44,936 nt of DNA from Pseudomonadota bacterium (lineage in GTDB: Bacteria > Pseudomonadota > Alphaproteobacteria > Reyranellales > Reyranellaceae), in NCBI GenBank assembly GCA_018240685.1, contig JAFEFG010000033.1, forward strand, positions 1 through 44,936, written 5' to 3'. Shown piece by piece: positions 33,592-42,119 of the stretch (the first letter of the stretch is position 1; every line of letters begins with the position of its first letter). Position numbers and translations under genes: made by a program. The notes under the pieces were generated by a model. It did no database searches. It was not told the origin of the DNA and saw only the letters and a program-made list of their open reading frames with translations.

Positions 33592-34674
33592 TCAGGCGAC
33601 CGCCTTCAGCTTCTCGCGGCGGCACGTCATCAACGGCTGGATGTGCTGCCCGAACTGCTCCATGCCGCCCAGAAAGTCGTCGAAAGTCAGCATGATGCCC
33701 TTGGTGCCGGGAACGGCGGCGCATTCGTCCAGCATGCGTGCCACGGAGGCGTAGGATCCGACCAGCGTGCCCATGTTGAAGTTGATGGCACCTTCCGGCG
33801 CCGAGATCGCCTTGGCCGTGCCGCCCGCGGCCGCGTTCGGATCGGCGTCGGCCTGGCCCGACATCCAGCTCATCGCGTCGATGTCCGCGCCTTCGTTGTA
33901 GCGCTTCCACTTGGCCATCGCCTTTTCGTCCGTCTCGTCGGCGATCACCATCATCAGCACGTAGTTGCCGACGTCGCGGCCGGTCTTGGCTGCCGCCTGC
34001 ATCATCAGCTCGTTGGTCGGCTGATGGGCAGTCGGCGTATTGACCCCCTTGCCGAGGGTGAAATTGTAGTTGCCGAAGGTCGCGCCGAATTCCATGCCGC
34101 GCGGGCTCTGACCGGCGCAGACGATCTTCATCGGCACCTGCGGACGCGGGCTCAGCTTGCAGTCCGACATCTGGAAGTATTTGCCCTTGAAGTCGGAAGT
34201 ACCCTTCTCCCACAGCTCGCGCAGGATGGTGACGTACTCGGTGCTGTAGTCGTAGCGGTAGCCGAAATAGGCCTCGCCCGGCCACAGGCCCATCTGCTCG
34301 TACTCGTCCTTGGCCCAGCCCGAGACGATGTTCACGCCGAAGCGGCCGTTCGAGATCGAATCGATCGTCGAGGCCATGCGCGCCACGATCGCGGGCGGAA
34401 TGGTGAGCACCGCGACCGAGGCATAGAGCTTGATCCGCTGGGTCACGGCGGCAAGCCCGGCCATCAGCGTGAAGGACTCGAGGTTGTGGTCCCAGAACTC
34501 GCTTTTGCCGCCGAAGCCGCGCAGCTTGATCATTGAAAGGGCAAAGTCGAGGCCGTAGTGCTCTGCGCGCTGGACGATCTGCTTGTTGAGATCGAAGGAA
34601 GGCATGTACTGCGGCGACGTCGTGGAGATCAGCCAGCCATTGTTGCCGATCGGAATAAAGACGCCGATATCCAT
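33592..34674 (-). CDS. RutA-like flavin-dependent monooxygenase, copy 2
   Basis: A 360-residue LLM-class enzyme, closer in detail to RutA than copy 1: [76 protein letters not shown] and [20 protein letters not shown]. It would use reduced FMN and oxygen to open a cyclic amide or oxidise a related substrate. ATG 34674 follows AGGAGG by 5 nt; an upstream in-frame extension to 34800 is not used. The leader contains a 7-bp inverted repeat and a sigma-54 promoter candidate. No flavin reductase (RutF) is encoded in the window. Confidence 0.88.
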   Translation of the reverse strand: MDIGVFIPIGNNGWLISTTSPQYMPSFDLNKQIVQRAEHYGLDFALSMIKLRGFGGKSEFWDHNLESFTLMAGLAAVTQRIKLYASVAVLTIPPAIVARMASTIDSISNGRFGVNIVSGWAKDEYEQMGLWPGEAYFGYRYDYSTEYVTILRELWEKGTSDFKGKYFQMSDCKLSPRPQVPMKIVCAGQSPRGMEFGATFGNYNFTLGKGVNTPTAHQPTNELMMQAAAKTGRDVGNYVLMMVIADETDEKAMAKWKRYNEGADIDAMSWMSGQADADPNAAAGGTAKAISAPEGAINFNMGTLVGSYASVARMLDECAAVPGTKGIMLTFDDFLGGMEQFGQHIQPLMTCRREKLKAVA

Positions 34675-34687
34675 GACAACCTCCTGT

Positions 34688-34707
34688 GAAATCCGATGTG
34701 GGATTTC
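34688..34707. promoter_or_regulatory. Inverted repeat in the leader of the second rutA-like gene
   Basis: GAAATCC (34688-34694) and GGATTTC (34701-34707) form a perfect 7-bp inverted repeat with a 6-nt spacer. It lies between the -12 element and the Shine-Dalgarno, across the predicted transcript start, so it could be a repressor operator or a leader hairpin next to the ribosome site. Confidence 0.45.
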
Positions 34708-34708
34708 C

Positions 34709-34724
34709 AGCAAGCGACATGCCA
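34709..34724 (-). promoter_or_regulatory. Sigma-54 (-24/-12) promoter of the second rutA-like gene
   Basis: Read on the minus strand: TGGCATG (34724-34718), 4 nt, TTGCT (34713-34709), 11 of 12 positions matching TGGCACG-N4-TTGCW. The predicted start near 34698 leaves a leader of about 24 nt. The single deviation (C to T in the -24 box) is the same as in the promoter of copy 1. Confidence 0.6.
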
Positions 34725-34783
34725 GCGGATCGCATGAAAGTTGCAAGTCAGCTGCCGCTTTGGGGCCGGGAGGAGAGATAGAG

Positions 34784-35761
34784 ATGAAGGCCGTCGTCAT
34801 TCATGCCACCGGAGGACCGGAACAACTGGTCCTTGCCGAGCTTCCCGACCCGGTGCCGGGCCCCGGCGAAGTGCTGATCGACGTGGCCTATGCGGGTTGC
34901 AACTGGGCCGACACGCAGGTGCGGCAGGGAATCTATCCGCATGCGATGACCTACCCCATGGTCCTGGGCTTCGAGCTTGCGGGCACCGTGTCGGCACTCG
35001 GGCCCGGCGTCTCGGGCGCGAAGATCGGCGATCGTGTCGCCTGCTTTCCGGAAAAGGGAGGCGCCTATGCTGAGAAATGCGTCGCCGCGGTCACGGGTCT
35101 GATCAAGCTTCCGGCAGAAGTGCCGCTCGACGTCGGCGCGGCATTCCCCATCCAGGCCCTGACCGCCTATCACATGTTGCACACCCTCTTTCATGTGAAA
35201 CCCGGCCACACGGTCCTGGTCAACGCGATCGGCGGCGGTGTCGGCCTGATGTGCACGCAACTCGCGCGTCGGGCCGGGGCCCGCGTGATCGGCACGACAG
35301 GCACGCCGGGCAAGGAGAAGCGGGCGCTGGCGTATGGTGCCGATCGCGTCGTCGTCACCTCGGCCGAGGATTTCGAATCAGCCGTCCTCGGTTTCACGGG
35401 CGGCAAGGGGGTTGATCTGGCGATCGATTCCTACGGTGCAACGATGCTCGATCGGACCTTCAACGTGGTGCGGGTGCTTGGCCACATCATCAGCATCGGC
35501 GAAGCGGAAGGACAGCCCTTCAAGAACATCCGCGAGCGCATCCTGCCCCGGTCGCAGACCTTCACGCGGTTCCATCTCGGCCACGTCGACCAGTCGTCGC
35601 CGGAATGGAAGGCTGGCGTCGAGCATACGGTCGCAGGCCTCGTCGACGGCTGGCTCAAGGTTCCGATCGAGGGCGTCTTCTCCCTCGATGAGGCCGCCGA
35701 GATGCACCGGCGCCTCGAGGGCCGTCACGTCGCGGGCAAGCTGCTGCTGAAAGCCGGGTGA
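34784..35761 (+). CDS. NADPH:quinone oxidoreductase family protein (zinc-free MDR)
   Basis: A 325-residue medium-chain dehydrogenase/reductase of the quinone-oxidoreductase group. The N-terminal GroES-like domain holds [19 protein letters not shown] and [16 protein letters not shown]; the Rossmann domain has [20 protein letters not shown], with the AXXGXXG-type loop, and [20 protein letters not shown]. No zinc ligands are evident. It would reduce a quinone or enone with NADPH. AGGAG lies 8 nt before ATG 34784. It is divergent from the second rutA-like gene (109-nt gap) and converges on panB. Confidence 0.9.
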   Translation: MKAVVIHATGGPEQLVLAELPDPVPGPGEVLIDVAYAGCNWADTQVRQGIYPHAMTYPMVLGFELAGTVSALGPGVSGAKIGDRVACFPEKGGAYAEKCVAAVTGLIKLPAEVPLDVGAAFPIQALTAYHMLHTLFHVKPGHTVLVNAIGGGVGLMCTQLARRAGARVIGTTGTPGKEKRALAYGADRVVVTSAEDFESAVLGFTGGKGVDLAIDSYGATMLDRTFNVVRVLGHIISIGEAEGQPFKNIRERILPRSQTFTRFHLGHVDQSSPEWKAGVEHTVAGLVDGWLKVPIEGVFSLDEAAEMHRRLEGRHVAGKLLLKAG

Positions 35762-35770
35762 GGGGAGACG

Positions 35771-36598
35771 TTACTTTGCCGTCTTCGGGACGAAGCAGTG
35801 CTCGAGCGTCGGGAACGTCCGCGCTCGCACGTCCCGCGCATAGGCTTCGGCGGCGGCGGAAATCTCCGCTCCAAGATTGGCGTAGCGCTTCACGAAGCGC
35901 GGCGTGAAATCGCTGAAGAGCCCGAACACGTCCTCCGAGACCAGAATCTGGCCGTCGCAGGCGGGCGAGGCGCCGATGCCGATGGTGGGGACCGGCAGGG
36001 AGGCGGTGATGGCGGCCGCGACAGGTTCGAGCGTACCTTCCAGAACGACGGCGAAGGCGCCGGCCTTGGCCACCGCGTCGGCGTCCTGCGCGACCTTCTG
36101 CGCTTCCGATTCGGAGCGGCCTGCGGCCTTGAAGCCGCCGGCGACATTCACCGATTGCGGCATCAGGCCGACATGGCCACAGACCGGAATGCCACGCTGC
36201 ACGAGGAAGCGCACCGTCTCGGCCATCTCGGCGCCGCCTTCGAGCTTCACGCCGCTGCACCCGGTCTCCGCCATCACGCGGGCGGCCGAGCGGAAGGCGT
36301 GCTCGGGGCTTTCCTGATAGCTCCCGAAGGGCAGATCGACGATCACGCAGGCCCGTTCCGCACCGCGCATCACGGCAGCGCCGTGGGCGATCATCATCTC
36401 CAGCGTGACGGGGAGCGTGCTGTCGAAGCCGTAGACCACCATGCCCAGCGAATCGCCGACCAGCAGAAGATCGACGTGCGGATCGAGCCAGCGCGCCATC
36501 TGCGTGGTGTAGGCAGTCAGGCAGACAAGGGGTTGCTGGCCCTTGCGGTCGCGGATCTGTGGCGTGCTCAGCCGTTTGGTGCGGGCGACGGCGCTCAT
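35771..36598 (-). CDS. panB: 3-methyl-2-oxobutanoate hydroxymethyltransferase PanB
   Basis: A 275-residue TIM-barrel enzyme that makes ketopantoate from alpha-ketoisovalerate and methylene-tetrahydrofolate in pantothenate (CoA) synthesis. Motifs: [20 protein letters not shown] (metal ligand Asp49), [19 protein letters not shown] (Lys118), [13 protein letters not shown] and LEGTLEPVA with the catalytic Glu187, then [15 protein letters not shown]. All expected residues are present. panC and panD are not in the window. It lies 14 nt downstream of the MFS gene on the same strand. Confidence 0.95.
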   Translation of the reverse strand: MSAVARTKRLSTPQIRDRKGQQPLVCLTAYTTQMARWLDPHVDLLLVGDSLGMVVYGFDSTLPVTLEMMIAHGAAVMRGAERACVIVDLPFGSYQESPEHAFRSAARVMAETGCSGVKLEGGAEMAETVRFLVQRGIPVCGHVGLMPQSVNVAGGFKAAGRSESEAQKVAQDADAVAKAGAFAVVLEGTLEPVAAAITASLPVPTIGIGASPACDGQILVSEDVFGLFSDFTPRFVKRYANLGAEISAAAEAYARDVRARTFPTLEHCFVPKTAK

Positions 36599-36612
36599 GG
36601 CGCTGCCCTACC

Positions 36613-37842
36613 TCAGGCCCGGCGGTGCTGCAACACCATCGTAAGCACGGCCGTGAGCACCAGTCCCATCGCGGCCATCACCACGACCGCGTCGCGCGGG
36701 CCGATGCGGTCCGAAATCGCTCCAATGAGGAGTACGCCCAGCGGATTGGTGCCGATGCAGACCGTGACGATGCCCATCAGGCGCGAGCGCATCTCGGGCG
36801 GCGCCTCGGTCAGCATCAGCGTCGACTGCATGTTGCCGAATCCGGCCGTGCCGAAGCCGCCCACGACCATCACCGCCAGCGCGAGCCAGTATGACGGCGA
36901 GAGCGCCATGGCGATCAGGGCGCACATGAAGAGGGCCGCACCGCCGGCAAAGGTGAGGCGGCGGTCCATGCGCACGATCCCCATGGCGATCAGCAGCCCG
37001 CCCAGCAGAGCGCCTGCCGGTTCGGCCGCCGCGAGGAGTCCGACCAGGCTCGGCGAGACGCCGAATTCGCCCAGTCCGAGCGGCGCGACCAGCGAGGAAT
37101 AGGCGAAGGCAAAGGCGTTGGTCACGATCGTGATGCCGAACACCAGCAGCAGCACCGATTTGGTGCGGGCGAAGGCCAGCCCCTCGGCGACGTCGCGGAA
37201 GAGCCGGCCGAGGGCCAGGGGACGCGTCGTCTGCGTGTGGGTGAGCCCTGCCATCGCGAAGGCGCCCGCGAACTGGACGAAGGCGGTCACCGTATAGGCA
37301 CCCTTCATGTGCAGCCATTCGAAGGCGAGCCCGCCCAGCAGCGGGCCGATCATGCGCGTGGCGGCCGATGTCGTGGAATCGAGGGCGATCGCCGGCACGA
37401 TGCGGTGCGGGCCGGCGATCTCGCCCACCATGCGCCGCCGCGTCGACATCTCGGTTGCCCACATCGAACCCGAGAGGAGATTGCCGAGCGCCACATGCCA
37501 CAGCGCGAGCTGCCCCATGGTCGCGAGCGTGGCCAGCGTCGCCGACACGCAGGCCGGCACGATCAGGGCCAGCATCACGATCAGCTTGCGATCGACGGCT
37601 TCCGATACCGCGCCGGCAAAGGCGCCGAACAGAAGCTGCGGCAACTGCCGCGCAGCGACGACGGCAGTGACGGCAAGTGCCGAGCCCGTCGCCTCGTAGG
37701 CGAAGAGTCCGGACGCCAGCAGCTCCAGCCAGCGCATCGCATTGGCAAAGGCGCCGACGAGCCACAAGCGCAGGAAGTCCGCGGAGGCCAGCAACTGCCG
37801 TGCCGCCGACCGCGATGCCGCTGTATCCTCCGCCAGATCCAT
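36613..37842 (-). CDS. MFS transporter, MFS_3-like
   Basis: A 409-residue inner-membrane protein with about 12 hydrophobic segments, the first starting at ADFLRLWLVGAFANAMRWLE. A polar central region (THTQTTRPLALGRLFRDVAE) separates the halves, and EMRSRLMGIVTVCIGTNPLG is typical of MFS_3 proteins. It resembles, but is clearly different from, the exporter in the PHA locus. Substrate unknown. No convincing Shine-Dalgarno marks the start; ATG 37842 is chosen because it precedes the first helix, while ATG 37869 and 37914 are in frame upstream. Confidence 0.8.
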   Translation of the reverse strand: MDLAEDTAASRSAARQLLASADFLRLWLVGAFANAMRWLELLASGLFAYEATGSALAVTAVVAARQLPQLLFGAFAGAVSEAVDRKLIVMLALIVPACVSATLATLATMGQLALWHVALGNLLSGSMWATEMSTRRRMVGEIAGPHRIVPAIALDSTTSAATRMIGPLLGGLAFEWLHMKGAYTVTAFVQFAGAFAMAGLTHTQTTRPLALGRLFRDVAEGLAFARTKSVLLLVFGITIVTNAFAFAYSSLVAPLGLGEFGVSPSLVGLLAAAEPAGALLGGLLIAMGIVRMDRRLTFAGGAALFMCALIAMALSPSYWLALAVMVVGGFGTAGFGNMQSTLMLTEAPPEMRSRLMGIVTVCIGTNPLGVLLIGAISDRIGPRDAVVVMAAMGLVLTAVLTMVLQHRRA

Positions 37843-37880
37843 TGGGCGGCACGCTAGCGGCACCGCCATCCTCGAGGAAA

Positions 37881-37904
37881 GGGAAAAGCCGCGAAAAAGG
37901 CGGC
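37881..37904 (-). terminator. Terminator-like hairpin after the GntP-like gene
   Basis: On the minus strand GCCGC (37904-37900), a 7-nt loop CTTTTTC and GCGGC (37892-37888) are followed by TTTTCCCTTT. The stem is only 5 bp but all G-C. It would separate transcription of the GntP-like gene from the MFS gene. Confidence 0.4.
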
Positions 37905-37977
37905 GCGGCGCCATCGTTTACCGCCGGGCAGCTTTGCGTTCTTTGCGGCGCTCGCCTTCTGTTGCGGGGATTCCGGC

Positions 37978-39168
37978 CTAGAGAACCAGCCGCAGGACCG
38001 ACAGCAAGGCCAGGGCCAGTACCGCTACGACGAGGCTGCCGAGCGAGACGACCCTGAGGGCGCGGGCAGGTGTCATTCCCGCCATGTGAGCGGCGATCCA
38101 GAAGAACGGATCGTTGACATGGCAGATTGCGATCGCGCCGGCGCCCGCAGCAGCGGCGGCGATCGTCCGGCCCGCACTGCCGTCGAGCCCGAGCGCGGGC
38201 AGCATCGGTTCGACCATGCCGGAAGCGGTCAGAACGGCGGCGAGCGAGTTGCCCTGCATGGTTTTGACGATGGCCGCGGCCAGGAAGGGCACCAGCAACC
38301 CGAGCCGGGGGTCGAGCGCTTGCTCGGCCAGCAGGGGCGGAACGCCGGTCTCGTCGAGCAGGCGCGCGAAGCCGCCCGCGGCGCCGACCGTCAGCAGAAG
38401 CGGCGCCCAGCTCGTGTCGGCCAGCGCGGCCGGCTGCCAGCGCAATGACATCAGCACGGCGAGCCCGACGGCCAGCACCGCGAGAAGGAGCGGCTGGCTG
38501 ATGCCGGTATAGAACTCGCGCTCGCCGCCCCTGCCGAGCGGCTCGGTCGGCATCTGCGCGACCGCCTGAACGACCAGCAGCGCGACGGGGATCGCCACCG
38601 CGAGCCACCTCCAGGACAGGCGCCCTCCGTCCGGGTCGCGCGGCAGGCTCGCCATGGCGAACAGCCAGCCGCCGAGCGCCGCGAGAGCGGCGACCGGCAG
38701 GGTCATGCGGAAGCCGGCAAGGACGTCGGCCTTGAGAACCGCGCTTGCCGCCACCGCCAGCGGCGAGGGGACGACCAGGGCGTGGACGGCGAGCAGGGCC
38801 AACGCCAGCCCCATGGCGCGTCGAGGAGCGCTCAGTCCCGCCGGTTGCAAAAGGGCAAGGCCGCCCGCGGCCGAACCGCCGAGGCCTGCGACGAGGCCGG
38901 CTGTGACGGCGGCCGGCGTCGGCAGCGGCCTCTGGATCAGAAGGGCGCGCACCAGTCCGGCCGCCACGACCAGGAGGCCGGTCTGCTCCATCGCGGCGCT
39001 GAAGCCGAGGCCGAACGCCCGGCCGATCGACTGGATGGTCATGTCGGCGGCGAGGCCGTAGGCGGCGGCGATGGTCAGGAGCGCGAGGAAGGCCGGCAAC
39101 GCGAAACGCTGAACGAGAAGTACAAGGGCTGCCACGGCGGCGGGCAGAAGAAGGGCGGCGAGAATCAT
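37978..39168 (-). CDS. GntP-family permease
   Basis: A 396-residue, highly hydrophobic inner-membrane protein with about 11-12 helices. The GntP-type pore segments are visible as TMQGNSLAAVLTASGMVEPM and CHVNDPFFWIAAHMAGMTPA, close to the GSST/HVND motifs of gluconate permeases. The family takes up gluconate and other sugar acids or hydroxy acids with protons. It is about 50 residues shorter than typical GntP proteins. The start lies only 35 bp from the divergent GH5-like gene, so their promoters must overlap. Confidence 0.82.
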   Translation of the reverse strand: MILAALLLPAAVAALVLLVQRFALPAFLALLTIAAAYGLAADMTIQSIGRAFGLGFSAAMEQTGLLVVAAGLVRALLIQRPLPTPAAVTAGLVAGLGGSAAGGLALLQPAGLSAPRRAMGLALALLAVHALVVPSPLAVAASAVLKADVLAGFRMTLPVAALAALGGWLFAMASLPRDPDGGRLSWRWLAVAIPVALLVVQAVAQMPTEPLGRGGEREFYTGISQPLLLAVLAVGLAVLMSLRWQPAALADTSWAPLLLTVGAAGGFARLLDETGVPPLLAEQALDPRLGLLVPFLAAAIVKTMQGNSLAAVLTASGMVEPMLPALGLDGSAGRTIAAAAAGAGAIAICHVNDPFFWIAAHMAGMTPARALRVVSLGSLVVAVLALALLSVLRLVL

Positions 39169-39191
39169 GCGGCCCGACCATATTCGTCTGG

Positions 39192-39197
39192 TAGAAT
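39192..39197 (+). promoter_or_regulatory. Candidate -10 box, leaderless start of the GH5-like gene
   Basis: TAGAAT lies 6 nt before ATG 39204, placing the transcript start at the initiation codon; no Shine-Dalgarno is present. The -35 region would lie inside the start of the divergent GntP-like gene and is not recognisable. Confidence 0.3.
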
Positions 39198-39203
39198 GCC
39201 GTC

Positions 39204-40415
39204 ATGCGTCTCCTGTCGATCCTGGCGGTCGCCTTGCTCGGATTGTGCGGCCCCGCCGTCGCGCAGTCGCGGCTGGTGCATATCGAGGGCAAGCGCTTCG
39301 TCGCGCCCGACGGCGACACGCTGCATCTGAAAGGCATCAGCCTCGGCAACTGGCTGATGCCCGAAGGCTACATGTTCAAGTTCGAGGTCGCGAAGGCGCC
39401 GCGCCAGATCTACGGCGCCTTCGAGCGCCTGCTGGGTCCGGATCGAGCGGCCGCCTTCTGGCGCTCTTATCGCGATACCTATGTCGGCGAGGCGGATATC
39501 CGCTTCATCAAGTCGGTCGGCTTCAATGTCGTGCGCATTCCCCTGCACTGGCAGCTCTTCATGGACGCAAACGGCACGATCGGCGGCGAGGGATGGCCGC
39601 TGCTCGATCGGGTGCTGGGATGGGCGCGCGCGGCGGGGCTCTATGTCATCGTCGACCTGCACGCCGCGCCCGGCGGCCAGACCGGCATCAACCACGACGA
39701 CGGGCCGGGCTATCCGCTGATGTTCTATGTACCGCGCGATCAGGAACTCACGGTCAGGCTGTGGCAGGCCATCGCCCGGCGCTATGCCGGCGATCCGACG
39801 ATCCTGGGCTACGATCTCCTGAACGAGCCGATCGCGCCCTATCACGACACGGCGCGGCTCAATCCGCAGCTCGAACCCTTCTACAGGCGCCTGACGCTCG
39901 CCATCCGCAAGGTCGATCCGGGCCGCATCGTCTTCCTGGCAGGCGGCCAGTGGAGTTCGAGCTTCGACATGTTCGGACCGCCTTTCGCGTCGAACCTCGC
40001 CTACACGTACCATGCCTTCTGGGCCAGCACGAGCCGCGACTCGATCCAGCGTCACCTCAACTTCTCGAACCGCTACGACGTGCCGCTGTTCCTCGGCGAG
40101 ACCGGCGAACTGACCGACGAGTGGAACGAGGCGTTCCGCAAGCTGCACGAGGCGAACGGCATCGGGTGGTCGTTCTGGACCTACAAGAACCTCGACACGT
40201 CTTCGACCGTGGTCTCCATCCCGCGTCCCGACGGCTGGGACCAGATCGCGGACTTCGCCGACGGCCGGCGCGAGGATCGGCCGGCGCCCGAGGTCGTCGA
40301 CCGTGCCATCGCGCAGTATCTCGACGGCGTCCGGTTCGCAAACGGCGTCGTGCGCTGGAGCTATCTCGCCTCGCTCGGCCTGCAGGCCGGGCCGACCCTG
40401 CGGGCCGAGCGGTGA
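39204..40415 (+). CDS. Secreted GH5-like glycoside hydrolase
   Basis: A 403-residue cellulase-family (GH5-type TIM barrel) protein with a Sec signal peptide (LLSILAVALLGLCGPAVAQS, cleavage near residue 20). NVVRIPLHWQLF, VIVDLHAAPGGQTG (His153) and the acid/base Glu208 in GYDLLNEPIAPY are in order, with nucleophile Glu299 in PLFLGETGELTDEWNEAF. It would hydrolyse beta-glycosidic bonds in the periplasm or outside, perhaps in an exopolysaccharide. The stop overlaps the GTG of the following methyltransferase. Confidence 0.9.
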   Translation: MRLLSILAVALLGLCGPAVAQSRLVHIEGKRFVAPDGDTLHLKGISLGNWLMPEGYMFKFEVAKAPRQIYGAFERLLGPDRAAAFWRSYRDTYVGEADIRFIKSVGFNVVRIPLHWQLFMDANGTIGGEGWPLLDRVLGWARAAGLYVIVDLHAAPGGQTGINHDDGPGYPLMFYVPRDQELTVRLWQAIARRYAGDPTILGYDLLNEPIAPYHDTARLNPQLEPFYRRLTLAIRKVDPGRIVFLAGGQWSSSFDMFGPPFASNLAYTYHAFWASTSRDSIQRHLNFSNRYDVPLFLGETGELTDEWNEAFRKLHEANGIGWSFWTYKNLDTSSTVVSIPRPDGWDQIADFADGRREDRPAPEVVDRAIAQYLDGVRFANGVVRWSYLASLGLQAGPTLRAER

Positions 40416-41185
40416 GCGAGGCCCTGAAACAGGTCGCCCGCTTCCTGGTGGGCCGCTACCGCGCGCTGCGGCCGCAGCGGCTGCGCTTCCGCGGCGCCTT
40501 TGCGTCCTACGAGGAGGCGAAGGCGCATGTGCGTTCCGGCCTGCTCGCGGGCTATGACCACGACGCTGTCACCGAGGTCTCGAAGGAGCTGATGCAGCAG
40601 GTCCCGCTATGGGACTACCCGATCCTCTACTGGCTGTTGCGGCTTGCTCCCGAGACCAAGCGCCTCATCGATGCAGGCGGACACATCGGCGTGAAGTACC
40701 GCGCCTTCGGTCCCTATCTCGACCTCCAGCGTCTCGACTGGATCGTCTACGACCTGCCGGCCGAGGTACGGGCAGGCCGCGCGCAGAAGCGGCCGCAGGA
40801 CAGCACCCTGTCCTTCGTCGACCGGCTCGAGGAAGCGCCGCCGGCCGATATCCTCCTGGTGTCGGGCCTCATGCCGTATTTCGACGGCCCGCTCACCGCG
40901 CTGGTGCGTCGCCTGCAGACGCCGCCGCGCTATATCCTGCTCAACAAAGTGGTCACGCGGGACGGTCCGACGCTCGTCACGCTTGAGAATTTCGGCATGA
41001 GCGAGGTCCCCTACCAGATCCGCAACGAGGCCGAGGTGCCGGCGGCGCTGGAAACGCTGGGCTACGACATCGTCGACCGCTGGACGATCGATTCGCTCAC
41101 CCATCGCATCCAGACCCGTCCCGAGCTCGGCCGCGCGATCTATCGCGGCTATGTCGCGCGCCGGCGGGACGCGGCTGCGGGATAG
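40412..41185 (+). CDS. TIGR04325-type putative methyltransferase
   Basis: A 257-residue protein matching the TIGR04325 methyltransferase pattern: FRGAFASYEEAKAHVRSGLL, GYDHDAV, the glycine motif IDAGGHIGVKYRAFGPYL, then LDWIVYDLPAEVRAGR and ADILLVSGLMPYFDGPL. Family members usually sit in exopolysaccharide or LPS gene clusters; none is firmly characterised as far as I know. The GTG start overlaps the GH5-like stop (GTGA), so the two are translated together. The long upstream open frame is a shadow. No signal peptide, hence cytoplasmic. Confidence 0.82.
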   Translation: MSEALKQVARFLVGRYRALRPQRLRFRGAFASYEEAKAHVRSGLLAGYDHDAVTEVSKELMQQVPLWDYPILYWLLRLAPETKRLIDAGGHIGVKYRAFGPYLDLQRLDWIVYDLPAEVRAGRAQKRPQDSTLSFVDRLEEAPPADILLVSGLMPYFDGPLTALVRRLQTPPRYILLNKVVTRDGPTLVTLENFGMSEVPYQIRNEAEVPAALETLGYDIVDRWTIDSLTHRIQTRPELGRAIYRGYVARRRDAAAG

Positions 41186-41189
41186 GCGG

Positions 41190-42119
41190 TTATGCGCGCC
41201 GGAGACGCCCTTCGGCCGGGATGCCCAGCACTTCGAGCAGCTTCGCATTGAAGGCGTCCGCCGCCTCGTAGGCGACCCAATGGCCGGCGCCCGGAATGAC
41301 GTTCATCTCGAAGTCCGGCTGCAGGGCGCGGAAGAGATCGATGCGCTCCTGGATGTAGGGATAGGTGGTCGAATCGAATTCGCCCCAGATGCCCGTGAGT
41401 GGCGTTTTCACGCGCGGCAGCACCTCGCTCAGCCGGAAGGCCTGGCCCATCTCGCGGCTGCGCGTCTTGGCCCGCGTCGTGTTCAGGATCTGCATGTAGA
41501 TAGCCACGCCGTCGACCTTGGCCGGGTCGTGCAGCATGAGGATCTCGAGATTGCGCCTCGCTTCGTCCGCCAGCGTCTGGGCCGGCATCTCGGGCAGGAG
41601 CTTGTGCAGCTTCGGTCCCGGCTTGCGCGTGGCCTTGAGCCCGCCTGCGCCGACCAGGACGAGACGCCGGATGCGTTCGGGCATCAGGGTCGCCAGATGG
41701 CCCGAAACCATGCCGCCAAAGGAAAAGCCGGCAAGGAAGAAGGGCTCGCCCTTCGGCAGAAGCGTCTCGGCAGCCGTGTGCACGGCGTTCGTCACCGACC
41801 AGATGTCGCGCACGTCGTCGGGGGCGTCGCTGTCGCCGAGGCCCGGCAGGTCGGGAGCATAGACGGTGTAGTGCTGCGACAGCGGCAGGACATTGTGGAC
41901 CCAGTGGATCCACGAACCCGAGCCGCCGTGGAACAGCAGCAGGATCGGCTTGCCCGAGCCCGCGCCCCAGATGTGCCACATCATGGAGCCGCCATCGCTC
42001 TTCCCATCTTTGAACATGGGTACGCGCACGGCCTGCGACTGCGCGGCCACCGATTCGATATGCTGGAGGGCGGTACGGCCGTCCGGCATGCGCGGGACGG
42101 CGGAGAAGTCGAGGCTCAT
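41190..42119 (-). CDS. Alpha/beta hydrolase
   Basis: A 309-residue alpha/beta-hydrolase. The oxyanion-hole region is LLLFHGGSGSWIHW, the nucleophile elbow GFSFGG holds Ser133, and a likely acid Asp lies in GEFDSTTYP and the His in PGAGHWVAYEA. It resembles carbon-carbon or ester hydrolases of the MhpC type, but the substrate is unknown. ATG 42119 overlaps the stop of the upstream serine hydrolase (ATGA), so the two are co-translated. Upstream open codons are a shadow. It converges on the TIGR04325 gene 4 nt away. Confidence 0.86.
   Translation of the reverse strand: MSLDFSAVPRMPDGRTALQHIESVAAQSQAVRVPMFKDGKSDGGSMMWHIWGAGSGKPILLLFHGGSGSWIHWVHNVLPLSQHYTVYAPDLPGLGDSDAPDDVRDIWSVTNAVHTAAETLLPKGEPFFLAGFSFGGMVSGHLATLMPERIRRLVLVGAGGLKATRKPGPKLHKLLPEMPAQTLADEARRNLEILMLHDPAKVDGVAIYMQILNTTRAKTRSREMGQAFRLSEVLPRVKTPLTGIWGEFDSTTYPYIQERIDLFRALQPDFEMNVIPGAGHWVAYEAADAFNAKLLEVLGIPAEGRLRRA

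Noticed and set aside
36608..39349. 913-codon minus-strand open frame covering the MFS and GntP-like genes
   Set aside because: It is in another frame from the two clear membrane proteins on the same strand and shows no hydrophobic pattern of its own.
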